Of a stretch of 64,000 nt of DNA, positions 30,371-39,269 are shown piece after piece. Source of the DNA: CAUJIW01 sp963205175 (GTDB lineage Bacteria; Pseudomonadota; Alphaproteobacteria; Sphingomonadales; Sphingomonadaceae); assembly GCA_041060555.1 (NCBI GenBank), contig JBEUDS010000003.1; one strand, 5' to 3'. A program made the translations under genes and the position numbers. Below the pieces are notes generated by a model. That model was not told the origin of the DNA. It saw nothing but the letters and a program-made list of their open reading frames with translations, and did not search any database. Positions within the stretch are counted from its first letter, which is position 1, and each line of letters begins with the position of its first letter.

Positions 30371-30766
30371 GTGACCTCACTGCAACAAATCACTCTCGCA
30401 TACGTGGTGTTGATCGCCATGCCCGCGCGCGCAGGTGAGGTGAATTGCGCCGATGTGGTTCATCGGCCGGCCGGCGACGTCGCCGCGTCCGCGCCTGCCG
30501 GCGTGGCGCCGGCGACTCTCGACGGCGAGACGACGGTGGACGTCTCGAAAATCGACATCCCGCTGGTGGCTGATCTGTTGAAGGGGCGTACCGCCGGCGG
30601 CCGGCCGCTGGTGGGGGAGGCGCGGCTGGGCACCGTCACCACGGATGGCCAGACCACCACCATCCAGGGCGCCGCGATCAATGGCGGCAAGCCGCTGGTG
30701 ATCGCGCCGGACTGCCGGCCGAAGCGGCCTGTCGTCGAGCGTCCGGCGATCCGCCAGCCCCGCTGA
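30371..30766 (+). CDS. Probable secreted protein of unknown function
   Basis: From a GTG at 30371 the reading frame encodes 131 residues: a short hydrophobic N-terminus (LAYVVLIAMPARAG) with a likely signal-peptidase site after ARA, then a Pro/Ala-rich linker and a small globular part. It contains two cysteines (in VNCADV and PDCRP) that could form a disulfide. Upstream ATG starts give no signal peptide, so the GTG is preferred, though its ribosome site is weak. No family is recognised. Confidence 0.55.
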   Translation: MTSLQQITLAYVVLIAMPARAGEVNCADVVHRPAGDVAASAPAGVAPATLDGETTVDVSKIDIPLVADLLKGRTAGGRPLVGEARLGTVTTDGQTTTIQGAAINGGKPLVIAPDCRPKRPVVERPAIRQPR

Positions 30767-30891
30767 GGGTTGCCCGAGGCCGCGCCGGCACGGGATCGAG
30801 CCGGCGGGCGCTGACGCGCCGGAGATTGCGCCGGCCGCGTGCGCCGGGTAAGACCGTCGCTCCCATATCGTCTGACCGGCAACAGGTTCCC

Positions 30892-32211
30892 ATGCGCCTC
30901 TCTCGTTATTTCCTCCCCGTCCTCAAGGAAGACCCCTCCGAGGCGCAGATCGTCTCGCACAAGCTGATGCTGCGCGCCGGCATGATCCGCCAGCAGGCCG
31001 CCGGCATCTACGCCTGGCTGCCGCTGGGCCTGAAGGTGCTGCGCAACATCGAGCGCATCGTGCGGGAGGAGCAGAACCGCGCCGGCGCCATCGAGGTGCT
31101 GATGCCGACCATCCAGTCGGCTGACCTGTGGCGGGAGTCCGGCCGTTATGACGCCTACGGGCCGGAGATGCTGCGCTTCCTCGACCGCCATGAGCGCGAA
31201 ATGCTCTATGGCCCGACCAACGAGGAAATGATCACCGCGATCTTCCGCGACAATGTCCGCAGTTACCGCGACCTGCCGAAGAACCTGTACCATATCCAGT
31301 GGAAGTTCCGCGACGAGACCCGCCCGCGCTTCGGCGTGATGCGCGGCCGCGAGTTCCTGATGAAGGACGCCTACAGCTTCGACCTTGATGCCGAGGCGGC
31401 CAAGAAGAGCTATGACGCCATGTTCGTCGCCTACCTGCGCACCTTTGCCCGCCTGGGCATGGTGGCGGTGCCGGTGCGGGCGCCCACCGGACCGATCGGC
31501 GGCAACCTCAGCCACGAGTTCCATATTCTCGCCGACACCGGTGAGAGCGAGGTGTTCTACGACGCCGCGCTGGAACAGATCGGCCTGGCCGAGCTGGAGG
31601 CGGCGACGCCGGGATCGGCGGTGGTCGACCGGCTGCAGTCGATCTACGCCATGGAGCAGGAGGAGCACGAGAAGGTGACCGATTGCCCGGTGCCGGCGGA
31701 CCAGCTGCGCAAGCGCCGCGGCATCGAGGTCGGCCACATCTTCTATTTCGGCACCAAATATACCCAGGCCATGGGCTGCACGGTGCAGGGGCCGGACGGC
31801 CAGGTGCTGTATCCCGAGATGGGCTCCTACGGCATCGGCGTGTCGCGTCTGGTGGGCGGCATCATCGAGGCCAGCCACGACGCCAGCGGCATCATCTGGC
31901 CGGATGCGGTGGCGCCGTTCCAGGTCGGCCTGATCAACCTGCGGGTCGACGACGCCAAGTGCGCGGATGCCGCTGACGAGCTGTTCGCCCGCCTCAACCT
32001 CGCCGGCATCGACACGCTGTACGATGACCGCGACGAGCGTGGCGGCGCCAAGTTCGCCACCATGGACCTGATCGGCGTACCGACCCACGTCACCATCGGT
32101 CCCAAGGGGCTGGACAAGGGTGTGGTCGAGGTCAAGGACCGCAAGACCGGTGCCAAGGAAGAAATGAGCGTCGAGGCGCTGATGAACAAGCTGACGGCGC
32201 GCCGGGCGTGA
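30892..32211 (+). CDS. proS: Prolyl-tRNA synthetase, short type
   Basis: A 439-residue class II synthetase that charges tRNA-Pro. Motif 2 region (QWKFRDETRPRFGVMRGREFLMKDAYSF) and motif 3 region (GSYGIGVSRLVGGIIE) are present. The C-terminal anticodon domain follows. It lacks the central insertion (editing) domain of the E. coli enzyme, as is common in alphaproteobacteria; no separate ProXp-type editing protein is seen in this window. The ATG at 30892 is at the conserved MRLSRYF start. Confidence 0.96.
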   Translation: MRLSRYFLPVLKEDPSEAQIVSHKLMLRAGMIRQQAAGIYAWLPLGLKVLRNIERIVREEQNRAGAIEVLMPTIQSADLWRESGRYDAYGPEMLRFLDRHEREMLYGPTNEEMITAIFRDNVRSYRDLPKNLYHIQWKFRDETRPRFGVMRGREFLMKDAYSFDLDAEAAKKSYDAMFVAYLRTFARLGMVAVPVRAPTGPIGGNLSHEFHILADTGESEVFYDAALEQIGLAELEAATPGSAVVDRLQSIYAMEQEEHEKVTDCPVPADQLRKRRGIEVGHIFYFGTKYTQAMGCTVQGPDGQVLYPEMGSYGIGVSRLVGGIIEASHDASGIIWPDAVAPFQVGLINLRVDDAKCADAADELFARLNLAGIDTLYDDRDERGGAKFATMDLIGVPTHVTIGPKGLDKGVVEVKDRKTGAKEEMSVEALMNKLTARRA

Positions 32212-32251
32212 CGGGTCCGGCCGGACGACCAGCGACGGGGAGGGGCGGCGC

Positions 32252-33499
32252 ATGATCTCGGCCTATGAGCGGATGATCGCCGCCCGTTACCTGCGACCGA
32301 TCAAGGGTGAGCGCTTCATCTTCATCGTTTCGGTGATCTCGCTGATCGGCATCGCCATCGGTGTCGCCGCGCTGATCTCGGTGATGAGCGTGATGAACGG
32401 CTTCCGGGCCGAACTGCTGGATCGCATCCTCGGCGTCAACGGTCATGCGCTCGTGCAGGGCTATGATGGCCGGCTGTCGGACTGGGAGGCGCTGCGCCGG
32501 AAGGTCGAGGCCGTGCCCAATGTCGCGCGGGTGACGCCGCTGATCCAGCAGCAGCTGATGGCGACCAAGCGCAACCTCGCCGCCGGCGTCATCGTGCGTG
32601 GCGTTGTTCCCGAGGATGTCTCGCCCACCAGCATCGTCGGCCAGAACGTGGTCGAGGGCTCGATGGCGGCGTTCAAGGATGGCGAGCCGGTGATCGCGCT
32701 TGGCTCCAAGCTGGCGGCGCAATTGCTGGCGCGGGTTGGTGACACCGTGTCGCTGATCTCGCCCGATGGGCAGGTGACGCCGTTTGGGGTGACGCCGCGC
32801 ATCGCCGCCTACCGGGTGGTCGCCGTCTTCGAGGTCGGCATTTACGACTATGACAACGCCTTCGTGCTGATGCCGATGCAGACCGCCCAGGGCTATTTCC
32901 GCATGGGCGACGATGTTGGCGGGCTTGAGATCATGCTCCAGCGGCCTGATCGGGTGGATGAGGTGGTGAAGGCGCTGCCGCCCGTTGTCGGTGACGCTGG
33001 CGTCATTGTCGACTGGCGGTCGCTCAACCGCTCGCTGTTCGAGGCGCTGGAGGTCGAGCGGGTGGTGATGTTCTGGATTCTCTCCATCATCATCGTCGTC
33101 GCCGCCTTCAATATCGTGGCCAGCCTGATCATGCTGGTGCGGGCCAAGACCCGCGATATCGCCATCCTGCGCACCATGGGGGCCACGCGCGCGGCGGTGA
33201 TGCGGGTGTTCATTCTCGCCGGCACGCTGATCGGCACCGCCGGCACCATTGCCGGGCTGGGACTGGGCTTCCTGCTGCTCGCCTTCCGCCAGGAAATTGT
33301 CTCGGGCGTCAGCCGGCTGTTCGGCATCGCCATCTGGAACCCGGAAATCCGCTTCCTGTCGGAAATGCCCTCCAGGACCGATCCGGTCGAGGTGGCGATC
33401 ACGGTGGGGCTGGCGTTCGTGCTGACCATCATCGCCACCCTCTATCCGTCGTGGAAGGCGGCCAACACCGACCCGGTGCAGGTGCTGCGCTATGAGTAG
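32252..33499 (+). CDS. lolC: Lipoprotein-releasing ABC transporter permease LolC/LolE
   Basis: A 415-residue permease of the MacB/LolE family with four predicted helices. One is near residues 22-50 and three lie in the last 150 residues, with a large periplasmic domain between. It extracts outer-membrane lipoproteins from the inner membrane and passes them to LolA. Only one permease gene is present here, as in the LolF-type system of many alphaproteobacteria, in contrast to LolC plus LolE in enterics. It overlaps lolD by 8 bases. Confidence 0.93.
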   Translation: MISAYERMIAARYLRPIKGERFIFIVSVISLIGIAIGVAALISVMSVMNGFRAELLDRILGVNGHALVQGYDGRLSDWEALRRKVEAVPNVARVTPLIQQQLMATKRNLAAGVIVRGVVPEDVSPTSIVGQNVVEGSMAAFKDGEPVIALGSKLAAQLLARVGDTVSLISPDGQVTPFGVTPRIAAYRVVAVFEVGIYDYDNAFVLMPMQTAQGYFRMGDDVGGLEIMLQRPDRVDEVVKALPPVVGDAGVIVDWRSLNRSLFEALEVERVVMFWILSIIIVVAAFNIVASLIMLVRAKTRDIAILRTMGATRAAVMRVFILAGTLIGTAGTIAGLGLGFLLLAFRQEIVSGVSRLFGIAIWNPEIRFLSEMPSRTDPVEVAITVGLAFVLTIIATLYPSWKAANTDPVQVLRYE

Positions 33500-34190
33500 G
33501 CCCGTGCTTGAGGTGCGTCATCTCTCCCGCCGCTTCGAACAGGGCGGGCAGGTCATCCATGTGCTGCGTGACGTCAACCTGACCGTCAACGCCGGCGAGG
33601 TGGTGGCGCTGCTCGGCGTGTCCGGCGCCGGCAAGTCAACGTTGTTGCAGGCGGTCGGCCTGCTGGAAGGCGGCTTCGAGGGTGAGATCGGCATCGCCGG
33701 CGAAGCCTGTGCCAAGCTGTCCAATGGCGAACGTACCCGGGTGCGGCGGGAGAAGCTGGGTTTCGTCTACCAGTTTCATCACCTGCTGCCCGACTTCACG
33801 GCGCTGGAGAACGTGGTGATGCCGCAGCTGGTGGCCGGCAAGCCCCGGGGGGCGGCCGAGCGCCGGGCCGGCGAGTTGCTGGCCGAACTGGGGCTGGGGG
33901 CGCGTCTTGAGCATCGGCCATCGCAGCTGTCGGGGGGCGAGCAGCAGCGGGTGGCGGTGGCGCGCGCGCTCGCCAATCAGCCGGTGCTGGTGCTGGCGGA
34001 CGAACCCACCGGCAATCTCGACGAGGCGACCGCGCGCATCGTCCTTGATGCGTTCCTGCGCTTGGTGCGGGAAACCGGGGCGGCGGCGCTGGTCGCCACC
34101 CACAACCGAGATCTCGCCCGCGCCATGGACCGGGTGGTGTTGCTGCATAACGGGGTGCTGGAGCCCGTCACGTTTGAGGAGAAGGCTTGA
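33492..34190 (+). CDS. lolD: Lipoprotein-releasing ABC transporter ATPase LolD
   Basis: A 232-residue ATPase partner of the permease. Walker A is GVSGAGKST, the signature is LSGGEQQRVAVARAL, and Walker B is VLVLADEPTGNLDE with the H-loop in ATHNRD. FVYQFHHLLPDFTALENV is the LolD-type Q-loop region. It is coupled to the permease by an 8-base overlap, and its TGA overlaps the ATG of the next gene. Confidence 0.95.
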   Translation: MSRPVLEVRHLSRRFEQGGQVIHVLRDVNLTVNAGEVVALLGVSGAGKSTLLQAVGLLEGGFEGEIGIAGEACAKLSNGERTRVRREKLGFVYQFHHLLPDFTALENVVMPQLVAGKPRGAAERRAGELLAELGLGARLEHRPSQLSGGEQQRVAVARALANQPVLVLADEPTGNLDEATARIVLDAFLRLVRETGAAALVATHNRDLARAMDRVVLLHNGVLEPVTFEEKA

Positions 34191-34732
34191 TGAAGCGCCT
34201 TGTCGCCAGTGTCACGCTGCTTGCCGTTGCCGCTACCGCGATGCCGGCCGTTGCAGGGCCACACGATGGCTGGAAGACCACGGCCGATGTCGGGCGGGCC
34301 GGTCTGGTGGCGGCGGCGCTGCTGATGGCGGCCACCAACGAGGATTGGGAGGGTGTCGGCGAGCTGGCGCTGAGCGAGGGCGTGACGGCGGGCGCCACCT
34401 GGGGGCTCAAGCATGCGATCTCGGCCGAGCGCCCCAACGGCGCCAATGACGAGAGCTTCCCGTCCGGCCACGCGTCGATTTCCTTTTCCGCGGCCGCTTT
34501 CGTGCACCAGCGCTACGGCTGGCAATGGGGCCTGCCGGCTTATGCCGTGGCCGGCGTGGTCGGCTGGGCGCGGGTGGAGAGCAAACACCATCACTGGTAC
34601 GACGTGGCCGCCGGCGCGGCGCTGGGCACGGCGACGTCGTTCCTGCTGTCGTCGCGCTATGACGATCAGGTGCGGCTCTTCCCATGGTCGGACGGCAAGG
34701 GCGGCGGTGTCGCCATGAACGTCAGGTTCTGA
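34190..34732 (+). CDS. PAP2-family phosphatase (secreted or periplasmic)
   Basis: A 180-residue protein with an N-terminal signal peptide (MKRLVASVTLLAVAATAMPAVAG, cut near residue 22). The acid-phosphatase core KHAISAERP, FPSGHAS and an ARVESKHHHWYD motif match the three PAP2 motifs. The family removes phosphate from lipid phosphates or isoprenoid pyrophosphates, but the exact substrate is unknown. The ATG at 34190 overlaps the lolD stop and GAGGAGAAGG is upstream, so it is co-expressed with lolCD. A link to envelope lipids is inference. Confidence 0.8.
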   Translation: MKRLVASVTLLAVAATAMPAVAGPHDGWKTTADVGRAGLVAAALLMAATNEDWEGVGELALSEGVTAGATWGLKHAISAERPNGANDESFPSGHASISFSAAAFVHQRYGWQWGLPAYAVAGVVGWARVESKHHHWYDVAAGAALGTATSFLLSSRYDDQVRLFPWSDGKGGGVAMNVRF

Positions 34733-34774
34733 CCGGCCGGGACAATTGTTTGCCGCGATGGCGTGTTTGAAGCC

Positions 34775-34803
34775 TTGACCGGCCGGCGCGCGATGTATAT
34801 CAA
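34775..34803 (+). promoter_or_regulatory. Candidate promoter for tRNA-Glu
   Basis: TTGACC (34775-34780), 17-bp spacer, TATCAA (34798-34803), about 18 bp before the tRNA 5' end. This is good spacing for a stable-RNA promoter; the -10 box deviates from consensus. Confidence 0.5.
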
Positions 34804-34821
34804 GCCCGCACTTCCGGCCGT

Positions 34822-34896
34822 GACCCCTTCGTCTAGCGGTTAGGACACTACCCTTTCACGGTAGTAACACGGGTTCGATTCCCGTAGGGGTCGCCA
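34822..34896 (+). tRNA. tRNA-Glu (anticodon TTC), CCA encoded
   Basis: Acceptor stem GACCCCT (34822-34828) pairs with AGGGGTC (34886-34892), followed by discriminator G and encoded CCA (34894-34896). The anticodon loop sequence CCTTTCACG carries TTC, and the T arm has GGGTTCGATTCCC. The D-loop contains TAGCGGTTAGGA. The structure is complete. It lies between the PAP2 gene and queA. tRNA-Glu is not itself a queuosine substrate. Confidence 0.97.
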
Positions 34897-34928
34897 CCGC
34901 CGCTTGAGCGGCGCGGACATTCAAGCTC

Positions 34929-35981
34929 ATGCGCGTTGACCTTTTCGACTTCGATCTGCCCGAGGATCGTATTGCCTTGCGGCCGGCGAACCCGCGCGAT
35001 TCGGCGCGTCTGCTGGTGGTCGATCCGGCGGCGCCGGCGAACCAGCAGCTCGGCGACGGCCATATCCCGGATCTGCTGAAGCATCTGCGGGCCGGCGACG
35101 TCATGGTGTTCAACGACACCCGCGTGATTCCCGCCCAGCTGTTCGGCCGGCGCGGCGAGGCGCGCGTCGGCGTCACCCTGCACAAGCGGGTGACGGCGGA
35201 CAGCTGGTGGGCGTTCATCAGGAACTCCAAGCGGTTGAAAACGGATGACCGGATCGGCTTCGCCGGCGACCTGTCAGCGCGGGTGGTGGAGAAGCTGCCC
35301 GACGGTCAGGTGCTGCTGCGTTTCGCGATTGCCGGCGGCGGCGACCTGATGGCGGCGCTGGCGGTGGCTGGCGTCATGCCGCTGCCGCCCTATATCGCCG
35401 CCCGCCGGCCGGCCGATGATCGCGACCAGGCCGACTACCAGACCGTCTATGGCCGCACCGAGGGCTCGGTGGCCGCGCCCACCGCCGGGCTGCATTTCAC
35501 CGACCGGCTGCTTGCCGACATCGACGCGCTGGGCGTCGAGCGGCTGCATGTGACGCTGCATGTTGGCGCCGGCACCTTTCTGCCGGTCAAGGCCGAGGAT
35601 ACCGACGCCCATGTCATGCACGCCGAGTGGGGCACGGTGACGCCGGCGGTGGCGGCGCGGATCAATGCCGCCCACGCGCGCGGCGGCCGGGTGCTGTGCG
35701 TCGGCACCACCTCGCTGCGGCTGGTGGAAAGCGCCGCGGCGCCCGACGGCGAGGTGCGGCCGTTCACCGGCGAGACGGCGATTTTCATCACGCCGGGGTA
35801 CCGCTTCCGGGTCGCCGACATGCTGATGACCAACTTCCACCTGCCGCGCTCGACCCTGTTCATGCTGGTATCGGCGTTCGCCGGGCTGGACGTCATGCGG
35901 GCGGCCTACGCGCACGCCATCGCGACCGGCTACCGCTTCTACAGCTACGGTGACGCCAGCCTGCTCCATCGCGCCGGCTGA
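34929..35981 (+). CDS. queA: tRNA preQ1(34) S-adenosylmethionine ribosyltransferase-isomerase
   Basis: A 350-residue QueA that transfers the ribosyl part of S-adenosylmethionine to preQ1 in tRNA, giving epoxyqueuosine. Conserved blocks are FDFDLPEDRIALRPANPRDSARLL near the start, HVGAGTFLPVKAEDTDAHVMHAEWG, CVGTTSLRLVES and a C-terminal NFHLPRSTLFMLVSAFAG. It is a step of the queuosine pathway with Tgt, encoded 1.6 kb away. A receptor gene on the other strand lies between the two. Confidence 0.96.
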   Translation: MRVDLFDFDLPEDRIALRPANPRDSARLLVVDPAAPANQQLGDGHIPDLLKHLRAGDVMVFNDTRVIPAQLFGRRGEARVGVTLHKRVTADSWWAFIRNSKRLKTDDRIGFAGDLSARVVEKLPDGQVLLRFAIAGGGDLMAALAVAGVMPLPPYIAARRPADDRDQADYQTVYGRTEGSVAAPTAGLHFTDRLLADIDALGVERLHVTLHVGAGTFLPVKAEDTDAHVMHAEWGTVTPAVAARINAAHARGGRVLCVGTTSLRLVESAAAPDGEVRPFTGETAIFITPGYRFRVADMLMTNFHLPRSTLFMLVSAFAGLDVMRAAYAHAIATGYRFYSYGDASLLHRAG

Positions 35982-35993
35982 AACCCTGGCGTC

Positions 35994-37334
35994 TCAGGCC
36001 GCGCGAACGGCCTGGAAGAACGCCTGCACCTCGCCGCGCAGCTGGACCGAGACGGCTTCCATGCTGCCCACCGCCGTCACCAGACCGTTGGCGATGCTGC
36101 CGGCGGTATCCGCCGACAGTCGTACGCCGCTGATGTTGCTCGATACTTCCGTGGTGCCGGCGGCAACCTGCTGGACGCTGTAGGAAATCTCGCGGGTCGC
36201 CGACGACTGTTCGTCGATTGCCGAGGCGATGGTGGCGGCCGAGCGGTTGACGTCGTTGACGATGCGGCCGACCTCGTGGACCGCCACCACGGCGTTCCCC
36301 GTCGCGTCCTGCATCGACTTGATGTGCTCGGCGATCTCGCTGGTGGCGCGCTCGGTCTGGGCGGCCAGGCTCTTCACTTCCGAGGCGACGACGGCGAAGC
36401 CCTTGCCGGCCTCGCCGGCACGGGCCGCCTCGATGGTGGCGTTAAGCGCCAGCAGCTTGGTCTGGCTGGCGATGCTGTTGATCAGGCTGACCACGCTGCC
36501 GATGCTCTCGGCGGCCGAGGACAGGCCCTGGATCATCGTTTCCGCCCGGCCGGCGCTGCCGACGGCGGCGGTGGTCATGTCGGAAGTGACGCCGACCTGA
36601 CGGGCGATCTCGGCGACGCTGGCGGTCAGTTCCTCGGCGGTGGCGGCGACGGTGCGGACATTGACCGCCGCCTGTTCGGACGCCGCCGCCACGGCGGTGG
36701 CCTGGCGCAGCATCTGGTCGCTGTTCTGGTTCAGCATGCCGGCGTTGCTGCCGAGTGTGTCGCCAGCCTCGGCAAGGGTGGCCAGCACCTCGCTCATGGT
36801 GGCGTTGAAGCCAGCGACCGCGGCCTCCATGGCGTGCTGGCGCTGCTGACGCTCCTCCAGCATGGCTTCCTGATAGACCGAGATGGCGATGCTCATGTCG
36901 AGCATGACGGCGGAGACGATGGCCTGACTCAGGGGCGTGGCGGTGTCGGCCCCCTGACCGTCGATGGCCCCGGTGGCCAGTGCCAGCAGGCGACCCAGGA
37001 CGTAATTATAGCCACTGATGTACCAGTGCGGCTCAAGGCCGATGCGATTGTGGGCCAGACCGATGGTGCGCACGCCGTGGAAATAGGCGGAGTCGAAGCG
37101 ACCCGAGAACAGTCGCTCCCAATGGGCTTCCTGCGCCCCCTTCAGGCGCCGCTCGTTCCGGCCGATCAGGGCGGCGAGCTGCGGTATGCTGCTCATGTGG
37201 GCATAGAAGCCATCCAGGATATCCGGCAGATTGTGACGAACCGTCGGCCAGAAGGCCCGCAGGCGTTCGCCGCTGGCGGCGTCGAGGCCGCATAGTCGCA
37301 GATGTTCGTTCCACGTGCTGGTGGTGTCCGGCAT
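35994..37334 (-). CDS. Globin-coupled methyl-accepting chemotaxis protein
   Basis: A 446-residue soluble receptor with no membrane segment. The N-terminal ~160 residues fold as a sensor globin: the likely proximal haem ligand is His95 in GLAHNRIGL, followed by PHWYISGYNYVLG. A linker leads to a methyl-accepting signalling domain whose tip region is LNATIEAARAGEAGKGFAVVASEV. Such proteins (HemAT type) sense oxygen or other haem ligands and signal to CheA. The start at 37334 has GGGGGGA upstream. It lies between queA and tgt on the opposite strand, away from other chemotaxis genes. Confidence 0.9.
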   Translation of the reverse strand: MPDTTSTWNEHLRLCGLDAASGERLRAFWPTVRHNLPDILDGFYAHMSSIPQLAALIGRNERRLKGAQEAHWERLFSGRFDSAYFHGVRTIGLAHNRIGLEPHWYISGYNYVLGRLLALATGAIDGQGADTATPLSQAIVSAVMLDMSIAISVYQEAMLEERQQRQHAMEAAVAGFNATMSEVLATLAEAGDTLGSNAGMLNQNSDQMLRQATAVAAASEQAAVNVRTVAATAEELTASVAEIARQVGVTSDMTTAAVGSAGRAETMIQGLSSAAESIGSVVSLINSIASQTKLLALNATIEAARAGEAGKGFAVVASEVKSLAAQTERATSEIAEHIKSMQDATGNAVVAVHEVGRIVNDVNRSAATIASAIDEQSSATREISYSVQQVAAGTTEVSSNISGVRLSADTAGSIANGLVTAVGSMEAVSVQLRGEVQAFFQAVRAA

Positions 37335-37595
37335 GGTTCCCCCCATTGCCCGAATTGCAGCCGACAACCATTACGCAACATGATTCACGGGGGCGGAGAC
37401 GAGTTCTCCGACCGTCTTCTCATTCAATAAGACTATGAGAATGGTTAATTCTACGTATAGTGGATTATATATTTTGCAGCGACTCGTTATTTTTCGGGCT
37501 GGGGGCAAGGCGCGACGACCCGACCGACTCAGGATCGGTCGCCCGGCCGGCCCCGCGTGCTTCCCTCGCGCGCGAACAGGCGATATGAGGCCGCC
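37335..37595. promoter_or_regulatory. AT-rich shared control region of the receptor and tgt
   Basis: This 261-bp divergent interval is AT-rich compared with its surroundings. It contains two inverted repeats: CGGAGA/TCTCCG (37394-37399, 37405-37410) and TTCTCAT/ATGAGAA (37417-37423, 37435-37441). A half CtrA-like TTAACCAT follows on the minus strand at 37448-37441, and a TATATA lies near 37469. These are operator and promoter candidates seen by pattern only. Confidence 0.4.
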
Positions 37596-38741
37596 ATGCC
37601 CGAACCTGATTCACGCCCCCGTTTCGCCTTCGCCATCCAGGCCACCGATGGCCGCGCCCGCACCGGCGTCATCCACATGCAGCGTGGCGATATCCGCACG
37701 CCGGCGTTCATGCCGGTGGGGACCGCCGCCACCGTCAAGGCGATGCGCACCGAGGAGGTCGCGGCGAGCGGCGCCGACATCATTCTTGGCAACACCTATC
37801 ACCTGATGCTGCGCCCGACGGCGGAACGGGTGGCGGCGCTCGGCGGCCTGCACCGGTTCATGAACTGGTCGAAGCCGATCCTGACCGACAGCGGCGGCTA
37901 CCAGGTGATGTCGCTGTCGGCGCTGCGCAAGATGAGCGAGCAGGGGGTGGAATTTTCCTCGCACCTGGATGGCTCGCGGCACCTGCTGACGCCGGAGCGC
38001 TCGATGGAGATCCAGCGGCTGCTGGGTTCCGACATTGTGATGGCCTTCGACGAATGCACGCCGCACCCGGCGACCCACGAACAGGCGGCGCAGTCGATGG
38101 CGCTGTCGATGCGCTGGGCGCGCCGCTCACGCGACGGCTTCGACAGCGGTGAAGCGCATGCCAGCCGCGCGGCGCTGTTCGGCATTCAGCAGGGCGGGCT
38201 GTACCAGGATCTTCGCGGCGAATCGGCGGCGGCGCTCACCGACATCGGTTTCGATGGCTATGCCATCGGCGGCCTGGCGGTGGGCGAGGGGCAGGCGGCG
38301 ATGTTCGAGGTGCTCGACTACGCGCCGGGGATGCTGCCAGCCGACCGACCGCGCTATCTGATGGGGGTCGGCAAGCCGGATGACATCGTCGGCGCGGTGA
38401 TGCGTGGCGTCGACATGTTCGACTGCGTGCTGCCGACCCGGTCGGGCCGCAACGGTCAGGCCTTCACCTGGTCCGGTCCGGTCAACATCCGCAATGCCAA
38501 GCACCGTGACGATGCCGGTCCGCTCGACCCGGACTGCGCCTGCCCGGTGTGTGCGACCTACAGCCGGGCCTACCTGCATCATCTGGTGAAATCAGGGGAA
38601 ATTCTGGGCGCCATGCTGATGACCCAGCACAACGTCTGGTTTTATCAGCAGTTGATGGCGGCGCTGCGCGCGGCCATCGCCGGGCAGCGTCTGGAGTCCT
38701 TCGCAGCCTCGTTTCTTGACCGTTACAAGGCGTCGCGGTGA
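37596..38741 (+). CDS. tgt: tRNA-guanine transglycosylase
   Basis: A 381-residue TIM-barrel enzyme that swaps guanine-34 for preQ1 in tRNAs with GUN anticodons. The two catalytic aspartates lie in LTDSGGYQVMSL and in DMFDCVLPTRSGRNGQAFT. The zinc site is built by CACPVC and a histidine in SRAYLHHL. The ATG at 37596 is at the conserved start of the family; an ATG 39 bases earlier is rejected. Together with QueA it gives most of the tRNA-bound part of the queuosine pathway. Confidence 0.97.
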   Translation: MPEPDSRPRFAFAIQATDGRARTGVIHMQRGDIRTPAFMPVGTAATVKAMRTEEVAASGADIILGNTYHLMLRPTAERVAALGGLHRFMNWSKPILTDSGGYQVMSLSALRKMSEQGVEFSSHLDGSRHLLTPERSMEIQRLLGSDIVMAFDECTPHPATHEQAAQSMALSMRWARRSRDGFDSGEAHASRAALFGIQQGGLYQDLRGESAAALTDIGFDGYAIGGLAVGEGQAAMFEVLDYAPGMLPADRPRYLMGVGKPDDIVGAVMRGVDMFDCVLPTRSGRNGQAFTWSGPVNIRNAKHRDDAGPLDPDCACPVCATYSRAYLHHLVKSGEILGAMLMTQHNVWFYQQLMAALRAAIAGQRLESFAASFLDRYKASR

Positions 38742-38834
38742 GCTGTCCGATCATTTGATCCGTGTCAACGCGGCTGTCATCGACTCAACCTAGTGTGGCA
38801 GTGGCCAAGGCACTCATGCACATGGGAGGTCCAG

Positions 38835-39173
38835 ATGACGACCGAACGGAAAGGCAAGACAGACGGTGGCGAGCCGGTTCTAGATGGCGCGGCCGGGCTG
38901 GAGGCGTGGGCGCGTCAGCAGAAAGTGATGCTGACGACGATCTCGGCCTGGGGCGAGGAAGCCGCCAAATTCTACCAGAAGCGGCTGGCCGCACAGGCGG
39001 AGTTGCTCAACGCCCTGCGGGATGTTCACGGCCCGACACAATGGGTGGAGGTCCAGGCCAGGTTCACGCGGGACATGGCGGAGGACTATGTCAGCGAGGC
39101 GCAGGCATTGATGGCGATCGGCCAGCAGGCCGTGGCGCCGCAGGGCGAGACGCAGGCCCGCGACCAGGGCTGA
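38835..39173 (+). CDS. Phasin-like protein
   Basis: A 112-residue helical protein with the amphipathic helix pattern of phasins (LEAWARQQKVMLTTISAWGEEAAKFYQKRLAAQAELLNAL). Phasins coat polyhydroxyalkanoate granules, but many alphaproteobacterial homologues have unknown roles. GGGAGG precedes the ATG at 38835. No PHA synthase is in the window; the acyl-CoA genes at 49-55 kb may supply precursors. Moderate certainty for the family, low for the function. Confidence 0.7.
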   Translation: MTTERKGKTDGGEPVLDGAAGLEAWARQQKVMLTTISAWGEEAAKFYQKRLAAQAELLNALRDVHGPTQWVEVQARFTRDMAEDYVSEAQALMAIGQQAVAPQGETQARDQG

Positions 39174-39269
39174 CGATCATTCGCCGTCAGGCGATGTGAC
39201 GTGCCGGGAACTCCGGCGCGGGTTGTGGCGTGCGCGTGATCCCGAACGTCTGATGATGGAGGAATGACG

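Noticed and set aside
39174..39269. Possible RNA thermometer (ROSE-like) before hsp20
   Set aside because: No anti-Shine-Dalgarno pairing with the expected bulged stem could be drawn.
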